A stretch of 64,000 nucleotides of DNA from Bacillota bacterium (GTDB lineage: Bacteria; Bacillota; Clostridia; Lachnospirales; Lachnospiraceae), in contig JAEZVF010000060.1 in NCBI GenBank assembly GCA_023443225.1, positions 154,773 through 218,772 of the forward strand, given 5' to 3'. The notes beneath the pieces are model-generated. The model saw only the letters and a list, made by a program, of their open reading frames with translations, ran no database searches and was not told the origin of the DNA. A program made the translations under genes and the position numbers. Positions 17,032 to 26,203 of the stretch are shown here, in pieces. Every line of letters starts with the position of its first letter. Position 1 is the stretch's first letter.

Positions 17032-17715
17032 ATGGATATTTCGCCAATATTAGTTTCAATGAAAACTGCATCATTATCAATATTTATCACTTTTTTTCTT
17101 GGGATTTTCTTTGCAAAGTTAATAATAGAGATTAAAAATGAAACTTTAAGAAATATACTGGATGGAATATTAATCCTTCCATTAGTACTTCCACCGACGG
17201 TTGCTGGTTTTTTGTTGCTCTATCTATTCGGTGTCAGAAGACCGATTGGACAATTTTTTCTCGACTACTTCAGTATAAAAATTGCTTTTTCCTGGGGCGC
17301 AACTGTCTTAGCAGCTGTTGTTATGTCATTTCCCTTAATGTACCGTTCTGCAAGAGCTGCCTTTGAACAGGTGGATATGAATTTACTTCATGCTGCCAGA
17401 ACACTTGGTATGTCTGAGTGGAAGATATTCTGGCAGGTTATGATGCCTGTGGCAATGCCTGGTGTAATAAGTGGAGGAATTCTTGCTTTTGCAAGAGGTC
17501 TAGGAGAATTTGGAGCCACTGCCATGATTGCCGGCAATATTGCCGGTAAGACCAGGACAATTCCATTAGCAGTTTATTCAGCGGTTGCTGCAGGAGACAT
17601 GGAAACGGCAGGCAAATATGTTAGTATCATTATGATACTTGCGTTCCTTATTATACTTTCTATGAATTATATTGTTCCGGGAAGAGCTTATGCACACAGG
17701 AGGAATCATAAATGA
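17032..17715 (+). CDS. modB: Molybdate ABC transporter permease ModB
   Basis: A 227-residue inner-membrane permease with five predicted hydrophobic segments. The EAA loop that docks on the ATPase is visible as HAARTLGMSEWKIFWQVMMP near residue 120, followed by the typical ARGLGEFGATAMIAGN. I chose the ATG at 17032, which has AAAGGG 5 nt upstream and gives the normal N-terminus MDISPILVSMKTA; a longer reading frame from 16996 lacks a ribosome binding site. The stop overlaps the modC start by 4 nt. Confidence 0.94.
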   Translation: MDISPILVSMKTASLSIFITFFLGIFFAKLIIEIKNETLRNILDGILILPLVLPPTVAGFLLLYLFGVRRPIGQFFLDYFSIKIAFSWGATVLAAVVMSFPLMYRSARAAFEQVDMNLLHAARTLGMSEWKIFWQVMMPVAMPGVISGGILAFARGLGEFGATAMIAGNIAGKTRTIPLAVYSAVAAGDMETAGKYVSIIMILAFLIILSMNYIVPGRAYAHRRNHK

Positions 17716-18779
17716 GCCTGAGTGTAGATATAACCAAACAATTTAAAAATTTTTCGATGAACGTACAGTTTAATACTACAGGCGAAATTACCGGTATACT
17801 TGGTGCATCGGGTTGCGGGAAGAGTATGACACTGAAATCAATTGCTGGAATAATTACACCGGACTCCGGAAGGATTGTACTCAACGGAAGAGTATTGTTT
17901 GATTCTGAGAAAAAGATCAATCTCTGCCCACAGAAAAGAAAGGTAGGATATTTGTTTCAAAACTATGCCCTTTTTCCTAATATGTCGGTGGAACAAAATA
18001 TTGGAGCGGGTATTCAGGACAAGAGAGAAAAGAAGTCATGCAGAGTAAAAGAAATGATTGATATCTTTCATTTAAACGGTTTGGAGAAACAATATCCGGG
18101 TCAGTTATCCGGTGGTCAGCAGCAGCGGGTGGCCCTAGCCAGGATTCTGGCATCCAATGCAGAAATTTTACTGCTAGATGAACCGTTTTCCGCTTTGGAT
18201 TATTACCTAAAGGAACAGTTAAAAGAACAATTACTTGAAATGATTAACAACTGTAAAAAAGATGTGATATTAGTTACTCATGATAGAGATGAAGCTTTTA
18301 GTCTTTGCCGGAATTTAATTATTATTGAACATGGGCATCGTATTTGTTCCGGTGAACTAAAAGATATATTTGATAATCCAAAACATGTTGTGGCAGCCCG
18401 GCTTACCGGCTGCAAAAACATAGTAAGGGCAGTAAAAACAGCAGAGCATGAAATATATGCAAGTGATTGGAATATGAAATTATATGTAGAACAGGAGATT
18501 CCCGACAACTTAAGTCACATAGGAATAAGGGCGCATTATCTTAATGCTGTTATTAAGAAGGAAGGTCAACAAAATTTGCTTGAACCAGAACTTCTTACTG
18601 TGATGGAAAATCCATTTGAAATCAACCTTATTTTAAAAAACAAAGTAGGATGCTGCGATACAAACAATAATAAGATCTGGTGGAAATTGTCTAAGGAACA
18701 GTGGTATTTCGAATTAGACTGTAAATTACCTACTTATATTGAATTTCCTTCAGACCATATTCTGTTGCTGTCCGAGTAA
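17712..18779 (+). CDS. modC: Molybdate ABC transporter ATPase ModC
   Basis: This 355-residue ATP-binding subunit has Walker A GASGCGKSMTLKSI near residue 35, a Q-loop in YLFQNYALFPNM, signature LSGGQQQRVALARIL, Walker B ILLLDEPFSALD and the H-loop VTHDRDEAF. The C-terminal 120 residues are the ModC-type regulatory extension, although I cannot see a clear full Mop/TOBE repeat. It energises molybdate import together with ModB. The ATG overlaps the modB stop (ATGA-type coupling). Family assignment to ModC rather than another oxyanion ATPase rests mainly on its operon. Confidence 0.93.
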   Translation: MSLSVDITKQFKNFSMNVQFNTTGEITGILGASGCGKSMTLKSIAGIITPDSGRIVLNGRVLFDSEKKINLCPQKRKVGYLFQNYALFPNMSVEQNIGAGIQDKREKKSCRVKEMIDIFHLNGLEKQYPGQLSGGQQQRVALARILASNAEILLLDEPFSALDYYLKEQLKEQLLEMINNCKKDVILVTHDRDEAFSLCRNLIIIEHGHRICSGELKDIFDNPKHVVAARLTGCKNIVRAVKTAEHEIYASDWNMKLYVEQEIPDNLSHIGIRAHYLNAVIKKEGQQNLLEPELLTVMENPFEINLILKNKVGCCDTNNNKIWWKLSKEQWYFELDCKLPTYIEFPSDHILLLSE

Positions 18780-18856
18780 GGGTAAGTTATTCATAGAATC
18801 AAATAAGAATGTTAAAGGTAATATTACCAAAATTATAAATTGTAAGGATGGAGCGT

Positions 18857-19345
18857 ATGATGAATCAAATGACACATTTTGATGAAGAAGGGAATGCAAT
18901 TATGGTCGATGTATCTGGTAAAGAGATAACACTTCGTACTGCTGTTGCAAAGGGCAGAATCATGGTTAGTGAACAGGTTTTAGATGCTGTCATGAATCAT
19001 AAAGTGGAAAAAGGCGATGTCCTGGGTGTTGCAAGAGTGGCTGGAATCATGGCGGTGAAACAAACCTCATCCCTGATACCTATGTGTCATCCTTTGTATA
19101 TCACAAAATGTACCATAGATCTTGAAGTTGATCAGGAAACTAGCTCCATTATTGCAATTTGTACTACGAAGACACAAGGTCAAACTGGCGTGGAAATGGA
19201 AAGTTTAACCGGTGTTACCGTTGCACTTCTTACCATTTATGATATGTGTAAGGCAATCGATAAAACAATGGAAATAACCGATGTTCATCTGGTTCAAAAA
19301 TCAGGTGGAAAAAGTGGTGATTTCATAAACAAACGAGCAGAGTGA
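18857..19345 (+). CDS. moaC: Cyclic pyranopterin monophosphate synthase MoaC
   Basis: A 162-residue MoaC. With MoaA it makes cyclic pyranopterin monophosphate from GTP in the first step of molybdopterin synthesis. Family motifs are MVDVSGKEITLRTAVAKGRI near the N-terminus, KGDVLGVARVAGIMAVKQT, the active-site LIPMCHPLYI, and GQTGVEMESLTGVTVALLT with the catalytic Lys in DMCKAIDK. The ATG at 18857 is preferred because AAGGA lies 8 nt upstream; an in-frame ATG at 18848 overlaps that site. moaA follows 49 nt later. Confidence 0.96.
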   Translation: MMNQMTHFDEEGNAIMVDVSGKEITLRTAVAKGRIMVSEQVLDAVMNHKVEKGDVLGVARVAGIMAVKQTSSLIPMCHPLYITKCTIDLEVDQETSSIIAICTTKTQGQTGVEMESLTGVTVALLTIYDMCKAIDKTMEITDVHLVQKSGGKSGDFINKRAE

Positions 19346-19394
19346 ATGGCAGTATCAAATCTGAAAGCAGATGTGATATGCGATAGGTGTTAAG

Positions 19395-20375
19395 ATGAAA
19401 GACAGAAGAAATCGTGAAATAGATTACTTGCGAATATCAATTACAGACCGATGCAATCTGCGTTGTATTTATTGTATGCCTGAAAAGGGAGTACCCTGTA
19501 TGGAGCATCAGGAAATACTTACCTATGAAGAAATAGAACGGTTGTGTAAAGTATTTGCAAAGTTTGGAATTAAGAAAATAAAAATAACCGGAGGGGAACC
19601 TTTGGTTCGGAAGCAGTGTGATGTGTTAGTGGAAAAATTACATCATATAAAAGGAATCGAAACCATTACTCTAACGACAAACGGAGTACTGTTGCCGAAT
19701 TATCTTGATCAGTTAGTACAAGCTGGTTTGGACGCTGTTAATATCAGTCTTGATGCAATGAATTCAGATAAATTTATAGATATTACTAGGGGAAACCATT
19801 GGAATGATATTATGGAAGGAATTCAAAGGGCACTTGAATTTCCATCTCTTCGAGTAAAAATTAATTGTGTTCCTATCAGAGGAGTCAATGAAGAGGATTT
19901 ATTAAAAATTGCTGAATTAGCAAAAGAGAATCCGATTCACGTACGATTTATCGAAATGATGCCGATTGGATTGGGAAGAGAATTTTCTTTCCTTTCGGAA
20001 GATGAAGTAAGAGGTATGTTAGAACAAAAACTTGGAACACTTAAGTCTGTCTCTGATAATTTAGGGAATGGTCCAGCCCATTATTTTATGGCGGAAGGTT
20101 ATAAGGGAAGAATTGGATTCATCAGTGCCAGGACACACAAATTTTGCGAAAGTTGCAATCGCATTCGCTTAACTTCCAATGGATTTTTAAAGACCTGTCT
20201 TCAATATAACTCCGGTTATGATTTAAAACAGGTATTGCGGAGTTCTTCCACCGATGAGGTAATTGAAAATATAATTAGAAAAGCACTTTCAGAAAAACCG
20301 GATTGTCATGTTTTTGATACTTTACCGGTTCAGGATACTGTTGAGAAGAGAAGAATGAACGATATTGGAGGTTGA
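19395..20375 (+). CDS. moaA: GTP 3',8-cyclase MoaA
   Basis: A 326-residue radical SAM enzyme. The N-terminal cluster motif is CNLRCIYC (Cys20, Cys24, Cys27), followed by ITGGEPLVRKQC for SAM binding. The second, GTP-binding cluster is FCESCNRIRLTSNGFLKTCL near residue 255. The protein ends in a GG pair, the feature needed by MoaA for activity. It carries out the radical rearrangement of GTP that MoaC completes. The 3' end carries the GGAGG used by the next gene. No moaD or moaE is seen in this window, so the dithiolene step must be encoded elsewhere. Confidence 0.97.
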   Translation: MKDRRNREIDYLRISITDRCNLRCIYCMPEKGVPCMEHQEILTYEEIERLCKVFAKFGIKKIKITGGEPLVRKQCDVLVEKLHHIKGIETITLTTNGVLLPNYLDQLVQAGLDAVNISLDAMNSDKFIDITRGNHWNDIMEGIQRALEFPSLRVKINCVPIRGVNEEDLLKIAELAKENPIHVRFIEMMPIGLGREFSFLSEDEVRGMLEQKLGTLKSVSDNLGNGPAHYFMAEGYKGRIGFISARTHKFCESCNRIRLTSNGFLKTCLQYNSGYDLKQVLRSSSTDEVIENIIRKALSEKPDCHVFDTLPVQDTVEKRRMNDIGG

Positions 20376-20382
20376 TATCCAT

Positions 20383-20826
20383 ATGGGAATAGTATATGCA
20401 GTTTGTATTAGCGAAAAAAAAGGCACCCAGAAAGTAAATGTGGAGAAAGCAGAATTTATTGAGGAATTTGGTATTAAAAATGACGCCCATGCTGGAAACT
20501 GGCATAGACAGATTAGTCTGTTAGCGTTGGAGAAAATAGAAGCCTTTCGTGCGAAAGGAATAGAGTTAGCCTATGGAGCATTTGGAGAGAATCTGGTGGT
20601 AGACGGAATTGACTTTGCTAGGCTTCCGATAGGAACTATTTTTAAATGTAACGAAGTGGTACTTGAGTTGACACAAATCGGTAAGAAATGTCACAATGAA
20701 TGTGAAATATTTCATAAGGTTGGAGACTGTATAATGCCGAGAGAAGGTGTTTTTGCAAGAGTGCTGCATGGCGGCGTGATTGAAAAAGGCGATGTTCTTG
20801 AGGTCATAGAAGACAACAAATTATAG
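20383..20826 (+). CDS. MOSC-domain protein
   Basis: This 147-residue single-domain MOSC protein is of the compact type found beside moaA and mogA in clostridia. Visible features are KNDAHAGNWHRQISLLALE near residue 35, GAFGENLVVDGIDF, LELTQIGKKCHNECEIF with the conserved Cys of sulfur-carrying MOSC domains, and REGVFARVLHGG. MOSC domains bind molybdenum cofactor and carry sulfur (possibly selenium) for the terminal Mo ligand. I use the ATG at 20383 with GGAGG 11 nt upstream; a TTG at 20365 inside moaA is less likely. Context suggests cofactor sulfuration or storage. Confidence 0.87.
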   Translation: MGIVYAVCISEKKGTQKVNVEKAEFIEEFGIKNDAHAGNWHRQISLLALEKIEAFRAKGIELAYGAFGENLVVDGIDFARLPIGTIFKCNEVVLELTQIGKKCHNECEIFHKVGDCIMPREGVFARVLHGGVIEKGDVLEVIEDNKL

Positions 20827-20879
20827 TTAAACCACTTATCAGCAGCCTCAAGTAGAGTTGGTTAGGAGGTCAGAATATC

Positions 20880-21368
20880 ATGCGTGTAGCAATTATTACA
20901 TCCAGTGATTCTGGATATGCTAAAGAGAGAGAAGACAGGAGTGGTCCTGTCATTAGAGAGATGGCGGAGCAGGAAGGTTATGAAGTTGTATCCATGACCT
21001 TATTACCGGATAACAAGGAAATGTTAAAAGAGGAAATGATTCGTATCTGTGATGAGGGTTTGGCAGATCTCATTTTGACAACAGGGGGGACAGGATTATC
21101 TCCAACAGATTGTATGCCGGAGGCTACGGAAGAAGTCGGAGAACGGAGAGTACCGGGATTACCAGAGGCAATGCGCCAATATAGTATGCAGTTTACAAAG
21201 CGTGCAATGCTGTCAAGAGCTACTTGTGTAACTAGAAAATCTACATTAATCTTAAACCTGCCAGGAAGTCCAAAAGCGGTGCGGGAATGTCTAACATATG
21301 TACTTCCAGAATTGGAGCATGGATTACATATTATGTTAGGCTTAACGGGGAGATGCGCAAGAAGTTAA
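20880..21368 (+). CDS. mogA: MogA/MoaB-family molybdopterin adenylyltransferase
   Basis: A 162-residue protein of the MogA/MoaB family, which adenylylates molybdopterin before metal insertion. The motif LTTGGTGLSPTDCMPEAT near residue 60 is the molybdopterin/ATP loop, and LNLPGSPKAVRECL near 125 is the second family signature. AGGAGG precedes the ATG with good spacing. It ends the modABC-moaCA-MOSC-mogA run; an 18-bp perfect hairpin overlaps its stop codon. Confidence 0.93.
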   Translation: MRVAIITSSDSGYAKEREDRSGPVIREMAEQEGYEVVSMTLLPDNKEMLKEEMIRICDEGLADLILTTGGTGLSPTDCMPEATEEVGERRVPGLPEAMRQYSMQFTKRAMLSRATCVTRKSTLILNLPGSPKAVRECLTYVLPELEHGLHIMLGLTGRCARS

Positions 21369-21400
21369 AGAATAGCTTTTGCAGCTATTCTTTAACTTCT
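21360..21400 (+). terminator. 18-bp perfect hairpin overlapping the mogA stop codon
   Basis: AGAAGTTAAAGAATAGCT (21360-21377) pairs perfectly with 21383-21400 around a 5-nt loop. No T-run follows, so it may protect the transcript end or assist termination rather than act alone. Confidence 0.55.
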
Positions 21401-21460
21401 CGAAACTAACGTTTCCTGAAGTAAAAGAATAAATTCTTGAACCTTATCTAACAAAATATG

Positions 21461-21504
21461 AGGGTTGTAGCAAAATTCTTAAACTAAAATTCTGCAGCAA
21501 CCCT
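21461..21504 (-). terminator. Hairpin after selD
   Basis: Arms 21461-21477 and 21488-21504 match at about 14 of 17 positions, beginning AGGGTTG and ending CAACCCT. The position 3' of selD suggests its terminator; the following T-run on the minus strand is weak. Confidence 0.45.
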
Positions 21505-21545
21505 AAGTAATTGATTTTTTCCCGTTTGAAGACAAACAATAATGA

Positions 21546-22583
21546 TTAATAAAACAACAAAGGTTTTTCCTTGGGATCGGTAACCTGTCCGATAATTTTA
21601 GCCCAAGGCGTGTATTGTTCCATGCGGCTGATATATTCTTTTGCATCGTTTTCTGGTAAGGCGATTAATAAACCTCCGGAAGTCTGGGGATCCAACATTA
21701 GATCCTTTCGATTTTGAGGAAGATTATTCTTATAGATAAACTTGTCATTTAAGTAATCAAGATTATTATACATGCCTTCTGGAATAATACCCATAGAAGC
21801 AAATGCCAATGCACCTTCAATAAGAGGGATACTATCTGTATATAGTTCAATTGACTTATTGCTTCCAGAGGCCATTTCATAAGTGTGACCGGTTAAACTA
21901 AATCCGGTAACATCTGTACAGGAATGAACATCTAATCCAGCCATGGATAACTTTGCGTTTTTATTTAGAGTAGACATAATTGTAATAACTTCCTTTTGGC
22001 TTTTTTCATCCAGCATCCCAGCCTTTGCTGCGGTATTCATGATACCTGTTCCAATTGGTTTGGTCAGAACAAGTACATCACCGGTATGGGCAGAACTATT
22101 CGTAAGAATATCGTTTGGATGAGCAAAACCCGTAACGCATAGACCATATTTTGGTGTTGGGTCAGAAATGGTATGACCACCAGCGATTACAGCACCAGCT
22201 TCTTTTACTTTAGAATATCCGCCTTCCAGGATACTTTGCATTACACTTATATCCAAACAGGAGGGAAAGCACATGAGATTCATGGCTGTAGCAGGGTCAC
22301 CACCCATTGCATAGATATCACTTAAAGCATTGGCTGCAGCAATCTGGCCAAAAGCATAGGGATCATCCACCATTGGAGGAAAGAAGTCAACCGTTTGGAT
22401 TGCAACGATGGATTCATTTATTTTATAAACACAGGCATCATCACTAGTCTCAAACCCAACCAGCAAATTGGGACTATCAAACTTTGGGAGTTGGTTTAAT
22501 ACATTATGGAGAATACCAGGTCCTATTTTTGCAGCACAACCGGATGTCTTAACCAAACTGGTAAGGGGTACATTTTTTTTCAC
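21546..22583 (-). CDS. selD: Selenide, water dikinase SelD
   Basis: This 345-residue enzyme makes monoselenophosphate from selenide and ATP. The active-site region near the N-terminus is SGCAAKIGPGIL, with Cys16 in the position that holds Cys or selenocysteine in the family and the essential Lys19 three residues later. GFETSDDACVYKI and VDFFPPMVDDPYAFGQIAAANALSDIYAMGG (seen in pieces around 45-95) form the metal-binding Asp region, and AGGHTISDP, TKPIGTG, TDVTGFSLTGH and LDPQTSGGLL follow. It is leftward and diverges from the LysR gene. With yqeB, yqeC and xdh nearby and no selA or selB visible, it most likely supplies selenium to the labile selenido-Mo cofactor. Confidence 0.96.
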   Translation of the reverse strand: MKKNVPLTSLVKTSGCAAKIGPGILHNVLNQLPKFDSPNLLVGFETSDDACVYKINESIVAIQTVDFFPPMVDDPYAFGQIAAANALSDIYAMGGDPATAMNLMCFPSCLDISVMQSILEGGYSKVKEAGAVIAGGHTISDPTPKYGLCVTGFAHPNDILTNSSAHTGDVLVLTKPIGTGIMNTAAKAGMLDEKSQKEVITIMSTLNKNAKLSMAGLDVHSCTDVTGFSLTGHTYEMASGSNKSIELYTDSIPLIEGALAFASMGIIPEGMYNNLDYLNDKFIYKNNLPQNRKDLMLDPQTSGGLLIALPENDAKEYISRMEQYTPWAKIIGQVTDPKEKPLLFY

Positions 22584-22817
22584 ATTTAACGCGTCCTTTC
22601 TTGTTTTATCTTTTTAAAACGAAGTATTACAGTTGGAGTGTTATAAGTTTTTATAACATAATTACAATTAGTCATGTATGATAATATACCAACTATATAT
22701 AATATAACATATATTTTGAGATTAAGGTATAAGTATAAACAGAATCTAGAGAAGAAACCCGATTATTGAAAAAACCAATAAATAGAGTAAATATATATAA
22801 TGATGGGAGGGAAAAAG

Positions 22818-23723
22818 ATGGAGCTAAAACAACTTGAAGCGTTTGTTAAAGTAGTAGAATTACAAAGTTTTTCACAAGCAGCAAAAAAACTATATCTTAC
22901 CCAACCAACCATAAGTGTGCATATTGTATCCTTAGAAAAGGAACTTGGTGTAAAATTATTAGATCGCACCACGAAAGCCGTTTACACAACTGTATCAGGG
23001 GAAAAACTATATAAATATGCCAAAGAAATATTAGAGTTAAGAACGGACATTTATAGGGAATTCAAGATAGATTATCTACAGGAAGAAGAAATAATGATTG
23101 CTGGTTCTACAATTCCATCGCAACATATTTTACCAGAGTTAATCCCTGCGTTTCAAAAATTAAATAGGGGTATTTACTTTTCCATAAATCAAGGAGACAG
23201 CCTTTTTGTAATAAATGAAATATTACGGCATCGTGCAGATATTGGATTTGTCGGTATGAAGGATAATAACAGCAGGCTTCATTACATACCGTTTTATGAG
23301 GACAAGCTAGTTGTTATAGCACCAAATGAAAAGCACTATCAGGATTTGTTTGCCATGAACAGCTCTTTGGAAGAAATATTGCATTCACCAATCATTTTGA
23401 GGGAGCATGGATCTGGTACCAAAAAATCAGCACAAGAATTTCTCGAAGAGAAAAAAATTGATGTTCGCAAACTTAATGTTGTTGCACGAATGAATGATCA
23501 GGAAATGATTAAACGTTCTGTTTATCAGGGACTGGGCATATCAATTATTTCTCATAAGGCGGCTTTGGATTATGCAGAAGATGGTAAATTATTAATATAT
23601 GAACCAGATTCGGGTTCCATCGTAAGAAACCTATATATTGTATTTAATCAGGAAAAGAAATTTAATCGCACAGAGAAGAATTTTATAGAATTCTGTACTG
23701 AATTTTATAAAAACAGAAAGTAG
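22818..23723 (+). CDS. LysR-family regulator, selenium-metabolism-associated type
   Basis: A 301-residue LysR regulator. The winged-helix domain is ELKQLEAFVKVVELQSFSQAAKKLYLTQPTISVHI (in pieces, residues 2-36), followed by an effector-binding domain with IMIAGSTIPSQHILPELIP near residue 90. It matches the LysR group that accompanies selD/selenium genes in Firmicutes. I chose the ATG at 22818, 7 nt after GGGAGG; two earlier ATGs lie before that site. It faces selD across about 230 nt of AT-rich DNA (22584-22817) and leads directly into yqeC, so it probably controls selD and the hydroxylase maturation genes. Effector unknown. Confidence 0.9.
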   Translation: MELKQLEAFVKVVELQSFSQAAKKLYLTQPTISVHIVSLEKELGVKLLDRTTKAVYTTVSGEKLYKYAKEILELRTDIYREFKIDYLQEEEIMIAGSTIPSQHILPELIPAFQKLNRGIYFSINQGDSLFVINEILRHRADIGFVGMKDNNSRLHYIPFYEDKLVVIAPNEKHYQDLFAMNSSLEEILHSPIILREHGSGTKKSAQEFLEEKKIDVRKLNVVARMNDQEMIKRSVYQGLGISIISHKAALDYAEDGKLLIYEPDSGSIVRNLYIVFNQEKKFNRTEKNFIEFCTEFYKNRK

Positions 23724-23757
23724 TATATGAAGCACATGAAAGCGGGTGGAGGTCTTT

Positions 23758-24507
23758 ATGAGGATGATATTACCTGAGGAATCCATATGGAAGGAAGATT
23801 CTTCACTTCTGTATGCTTTAGGGTTAATGGAGAGCGCTGCGCCAATCATCTCTGTTGTTGGAGCAGGTGGAAAGACAAGTACTATCGAATATTTAGCAAG
23901 GGAATATGGTATACTGAATAAACAGGTTATCGTGACCACAACAACTCATATGGTTCGCCCCCATAAATCGATTTGGTGCTGTGAGGAATCTATAGAATTA
24001 TTTGATCAATATCTGGAGACACAATCGGAAGTATGGGTCGGACTACCTTCCGGAGAAGATAAAATGTCTTCTCCGAGTTTATCATTTTTAGAGAAGTTAG
24101 TGAAGAAAAAGATACCCATACTTATCGAAGCAGATGGTGCGAAAAGGCTTCCTTTTAAAGTTCCGGGAGAACATGAACCAGTATTGTTTAAAAAAAGTAA
24201 TATTGTGATTGGAGTACTGGGGCTGGATGCTTTAGGTGTACCGCTTATGGAAGCCTGTTTTCGATCAGACTTAGCAGCAAAGCTTTTGGATAAATCAGAA
24301 GCTTCCATGATTATAGAAGAAGATTATGTAAAAGTTGCAAAAAGCAATTTTGGTCTAAGAAAAGAAGTAAGCAGTGAAATGGAATATGTGGTTATCCTGA
24401 ATAAGGCTGATAATAGAGAAAAAGTTAAGAAGGCATGCCGGATTCGAAGTATGCTAAAAGAACACAACATCAAGAATGTAATCATAACATCATACGATAA
24501 GAGATAG
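23758..24507 (+). CDS. yqeC: Selenium-dependent hydroxylase accessory protein YqeC
   Basis: This 249-residue protein has a P-loop-like start SVVGAGGKTSTIEYLAREY near residue 37, VTTTTHM, LIEADGAKRLPFKVPGEHEPVL near 125, and VVILNKADN, the pattern of the YqeC family. YqeC co-occurs with YqeB, SelD and selenium-dependent molybdenum hydroxylases and is thought to help mature the selenido-Mo cofactor. The molecular reaction is not known; the P-loop suggests nucleotide use. GGAGG ends 5 nt before the ATG at 23758. yqeB follows after 9 nt. Confidence 0.92.
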   Translation: MRMILPEESIWKEDSSLLYALGLMESAAPIISVVGAGGKTSTIEYLAREYGILNKQVIVTTTTHMVRPHKSIWCCEESIELFDQYLETQSEVWVGLPSGEDKMSSPSLSFLEKLVKKKIPILIEADGAKRLPFKVPGEHEPVLFKKSNIVIGVLGLDALGVPLMEACFRSDLAAKLLDKSEASMIIEEDYVKVAKSNFGLRKEVSSEMEYVVILNKADNREKVKKACRIRSMLKEHNIKNVIITSYDKR

Positions 24508-24516
24508 GAGCGACCT

Positions 24517-25311
24517 ATGAAAATATTAATAAAAGGTGCTGGTGATTTAGCTAGTGGTATTGCAGTTCGATTGGTACGGGCTGGCTATGATGTACTTATG
24601 ACTGAAATCGCAATCCCAACCACTGTAAGAAGAATGGTTGCATTTTCTAGGGCAGTATATGAAGGCAAGGCTGAGGTCGAAGGCATAAGAGGGAAATTAG
24701 TTCATACTATAAAAGAGGTAGAAGAAGTGCAAAACAAGGGAGGAATCCCTATCATAATAGATGAAAAGGCCACAATAAGTAAGGAATATCAGCCGGAGGT
24801 TATTGTTGATGCAATAATAGCAAAAGTAAACCTTGGGACTAGAATAGACGAAGCCCCACTGATAATAGGAGTTGGTCCGGGGTTTGAAGTTGGAAAGGAT
24901 TGCCATGCGGTAGTGGAAACCAAGCGTGGGCATTACTTGGGCAAGGTTATACTAGAAGGCAGTGCAATTCCTAACACAGGAGTTCCTGGAAGTATCGGAG
25001 GATTTACCAACGAAAGGATTATTCGTGCGAAAGCTAGGGGCGAATTTAAACCCATAGCTAAAATTGGAGATCATGTTGAAAAGGACCAGGTGATAGCATA
25101 TTCCGGGGGTGAGCCCATTCATTCTGAAATGGAAGGCATCATACGGGGAATGCTTCAAAGTGGAGTGTATGTGCATGAAGGTATGAAATGCGGAGATATA
25201 GATGCTCGGTGTGAACTGGATCATTGTTTTACTGTATCAGATAAAGCAAGAGCTATTGGTGGTGGGGTATTAGAGGCTATTGTATGTTATGAACATGAAA
25301 AGATGATTTAA
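24517..25311 (+). CDS. yqeB: Selenium-dependent molybdenum cofactor protein YqeB (EF2563 family)
   Basis: A 264-residue YqeB. The N-terminus KILIKGAGDLASGIAVRLVRAGYDV is a Rossmann nucleotide-binding start (glycine motif at 7-12), followed by EIAIPTTVRRMVAFSRAVYEG, LIIGVGPGFEVGKDCHAVVETKRGH and ends with KARAIGGGVLEAIV. It marks genomes with selenium-dependent molybdenum hydroxylases and is inferred to act on the selenium-bearing cofactor. It also shares late-region likeness with XdhC. RBS AGGAG precedes the ATG closely. It sits between yqeC and yedF with tight spacing, consistent with one transcript. Confidence 0.93.
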   Translation: MKILIKGAGDLASGIAVRLVRAGYDVLMTEIAIPTTVRRMVAFSRAVYEGKAEVEGIRGKLVHTIKEVEEVQNKGGIPIIIDEKATISKEYQPEVIVDAIIAKVNLGTRIDEAPLIIGVGPGFEVGKDCHAVVETKRGHYLGKVILEGSAIPNTGVPGSIGGFTNERIIRAKARGEFKPIAKIGDHVEKDQVIAYSGGEPIHSEMEGIIRGMLQSGVYVHEGMKCGDIDARCELDHCFTVSDKARAIGGGVLEAIVCYEHEKMI

Positions 25312-25335
25312 TATTATAAAAAAGGAGTGGATATT

Positions 25336-25938
25336 ATGAGTAAGGTAGTAGATGCGCTAGGAAAGGCATGCCCTATGCCGGTTGTTATGACTAAGAAAGA
25401 AATGGATAATGGGGAAGATACGATTATTACAAAGGTGGATAATAAAATCGCCGTAGAAAACCTTAAGAAACTGGCTCATAGTGCAGGGTATTCGGTTGCA
25501 GTAAAGGAAGATGGTGGTTACTATCAGGTTGCTTTTTCCAAAGAATGTGCTGAATGCGATGCTATACTAGAAGAATTGGAACATCCTGAAAGGTCTCACA
25601 AAACAGATTATGTAGTATTTATTGGAAAGGATTATATCGGAGAAGGTAGTGAAGAATTAGGAAAGAATCTTATGCGAATGTTCTTGTATACTTTATCAGA
25701 ATCAGAAGAGCTACCTACTCATCTTTTATTCATGAATAGTGGAGTAAAGCTTGCGGTATTGGATGAACAGACCGTTGAACATCTAATAACTTTAAAGAAT
25801 AAGGGGGTAGACATTCTGGTATGTGGTGCCTGCCTAAATTATTTTGAGTTAGCGAATGACTTAAAGATAGGTTCTGTTAGTAATATGTACGATATAACTG
25901 AGAAGATGAAACAGGCTGGAAAGGTGATTTCCTTTTAA
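25336..25938 (+). CDS. yedF: TusA-DsrE fusion selenium-metabolism protein YedF
   Basis: This 200-residue protein combines a TusA-like domain (VDALGKACPMPVVMTKKEM, with the sulfur/selenium-relay Cys at residue 12) and a DsrE-like domain (FIGKDYIGEGSEELGKNLM, LLFMNSGVKLAV, and LVCGACLNYF with two close Cys near 165-168). A middle KECAECDAIL adds two more Cys. YedF-type fusions accompany SelD and are thought to carry selenium as a persulfide/perselenide. I chose the ATG at 25336, 8 nt after AAAGGAG. The operon pauses here: 265 nt of non-coding sequence (25939-26203) with AT-rich promoter-like DNA separates it from xdh. Confidence 0.93.
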   Translation: MSKVVDALGKACPMPVVMTKKEMDNGEDTIITKVDNKIAVENLKKLAHSAGYSVAVKEDGGYYQVAFSKECAECDAILEELEHPERSHKTDYVVFIGKDYIGEGSEELGKNLMRMFLYTLSESEELPTHLLFMNSGVKLAVLDEQTVEHLITLKNKGVDILVCGACLNYFELANDLKIGSVSNMYDITEKMKQAGKVISF

Positions 25939-26203
25939 GTATTTTGTTCCATCTTTTGAAGGGATATATGTCTGAATGGTAAAGAATGGGGTAATGAACA
26001 TATTATACAAAAAATATTTAGTATAGCTAAAAATTTTTATTAATTTTCTTGATGTTTAAAACTTTCTATGGTAAGCTTAATATATATATGTTTCATAAAC
26101 ATTATAAGTAATGCAAGTAACTTTATTAGAAAGAACCAAGAATAGATTTGTTTGAATGTTTGATTTACCATTCATTCATTTTATCAAGAGAGAGGTAATT
26201 ACT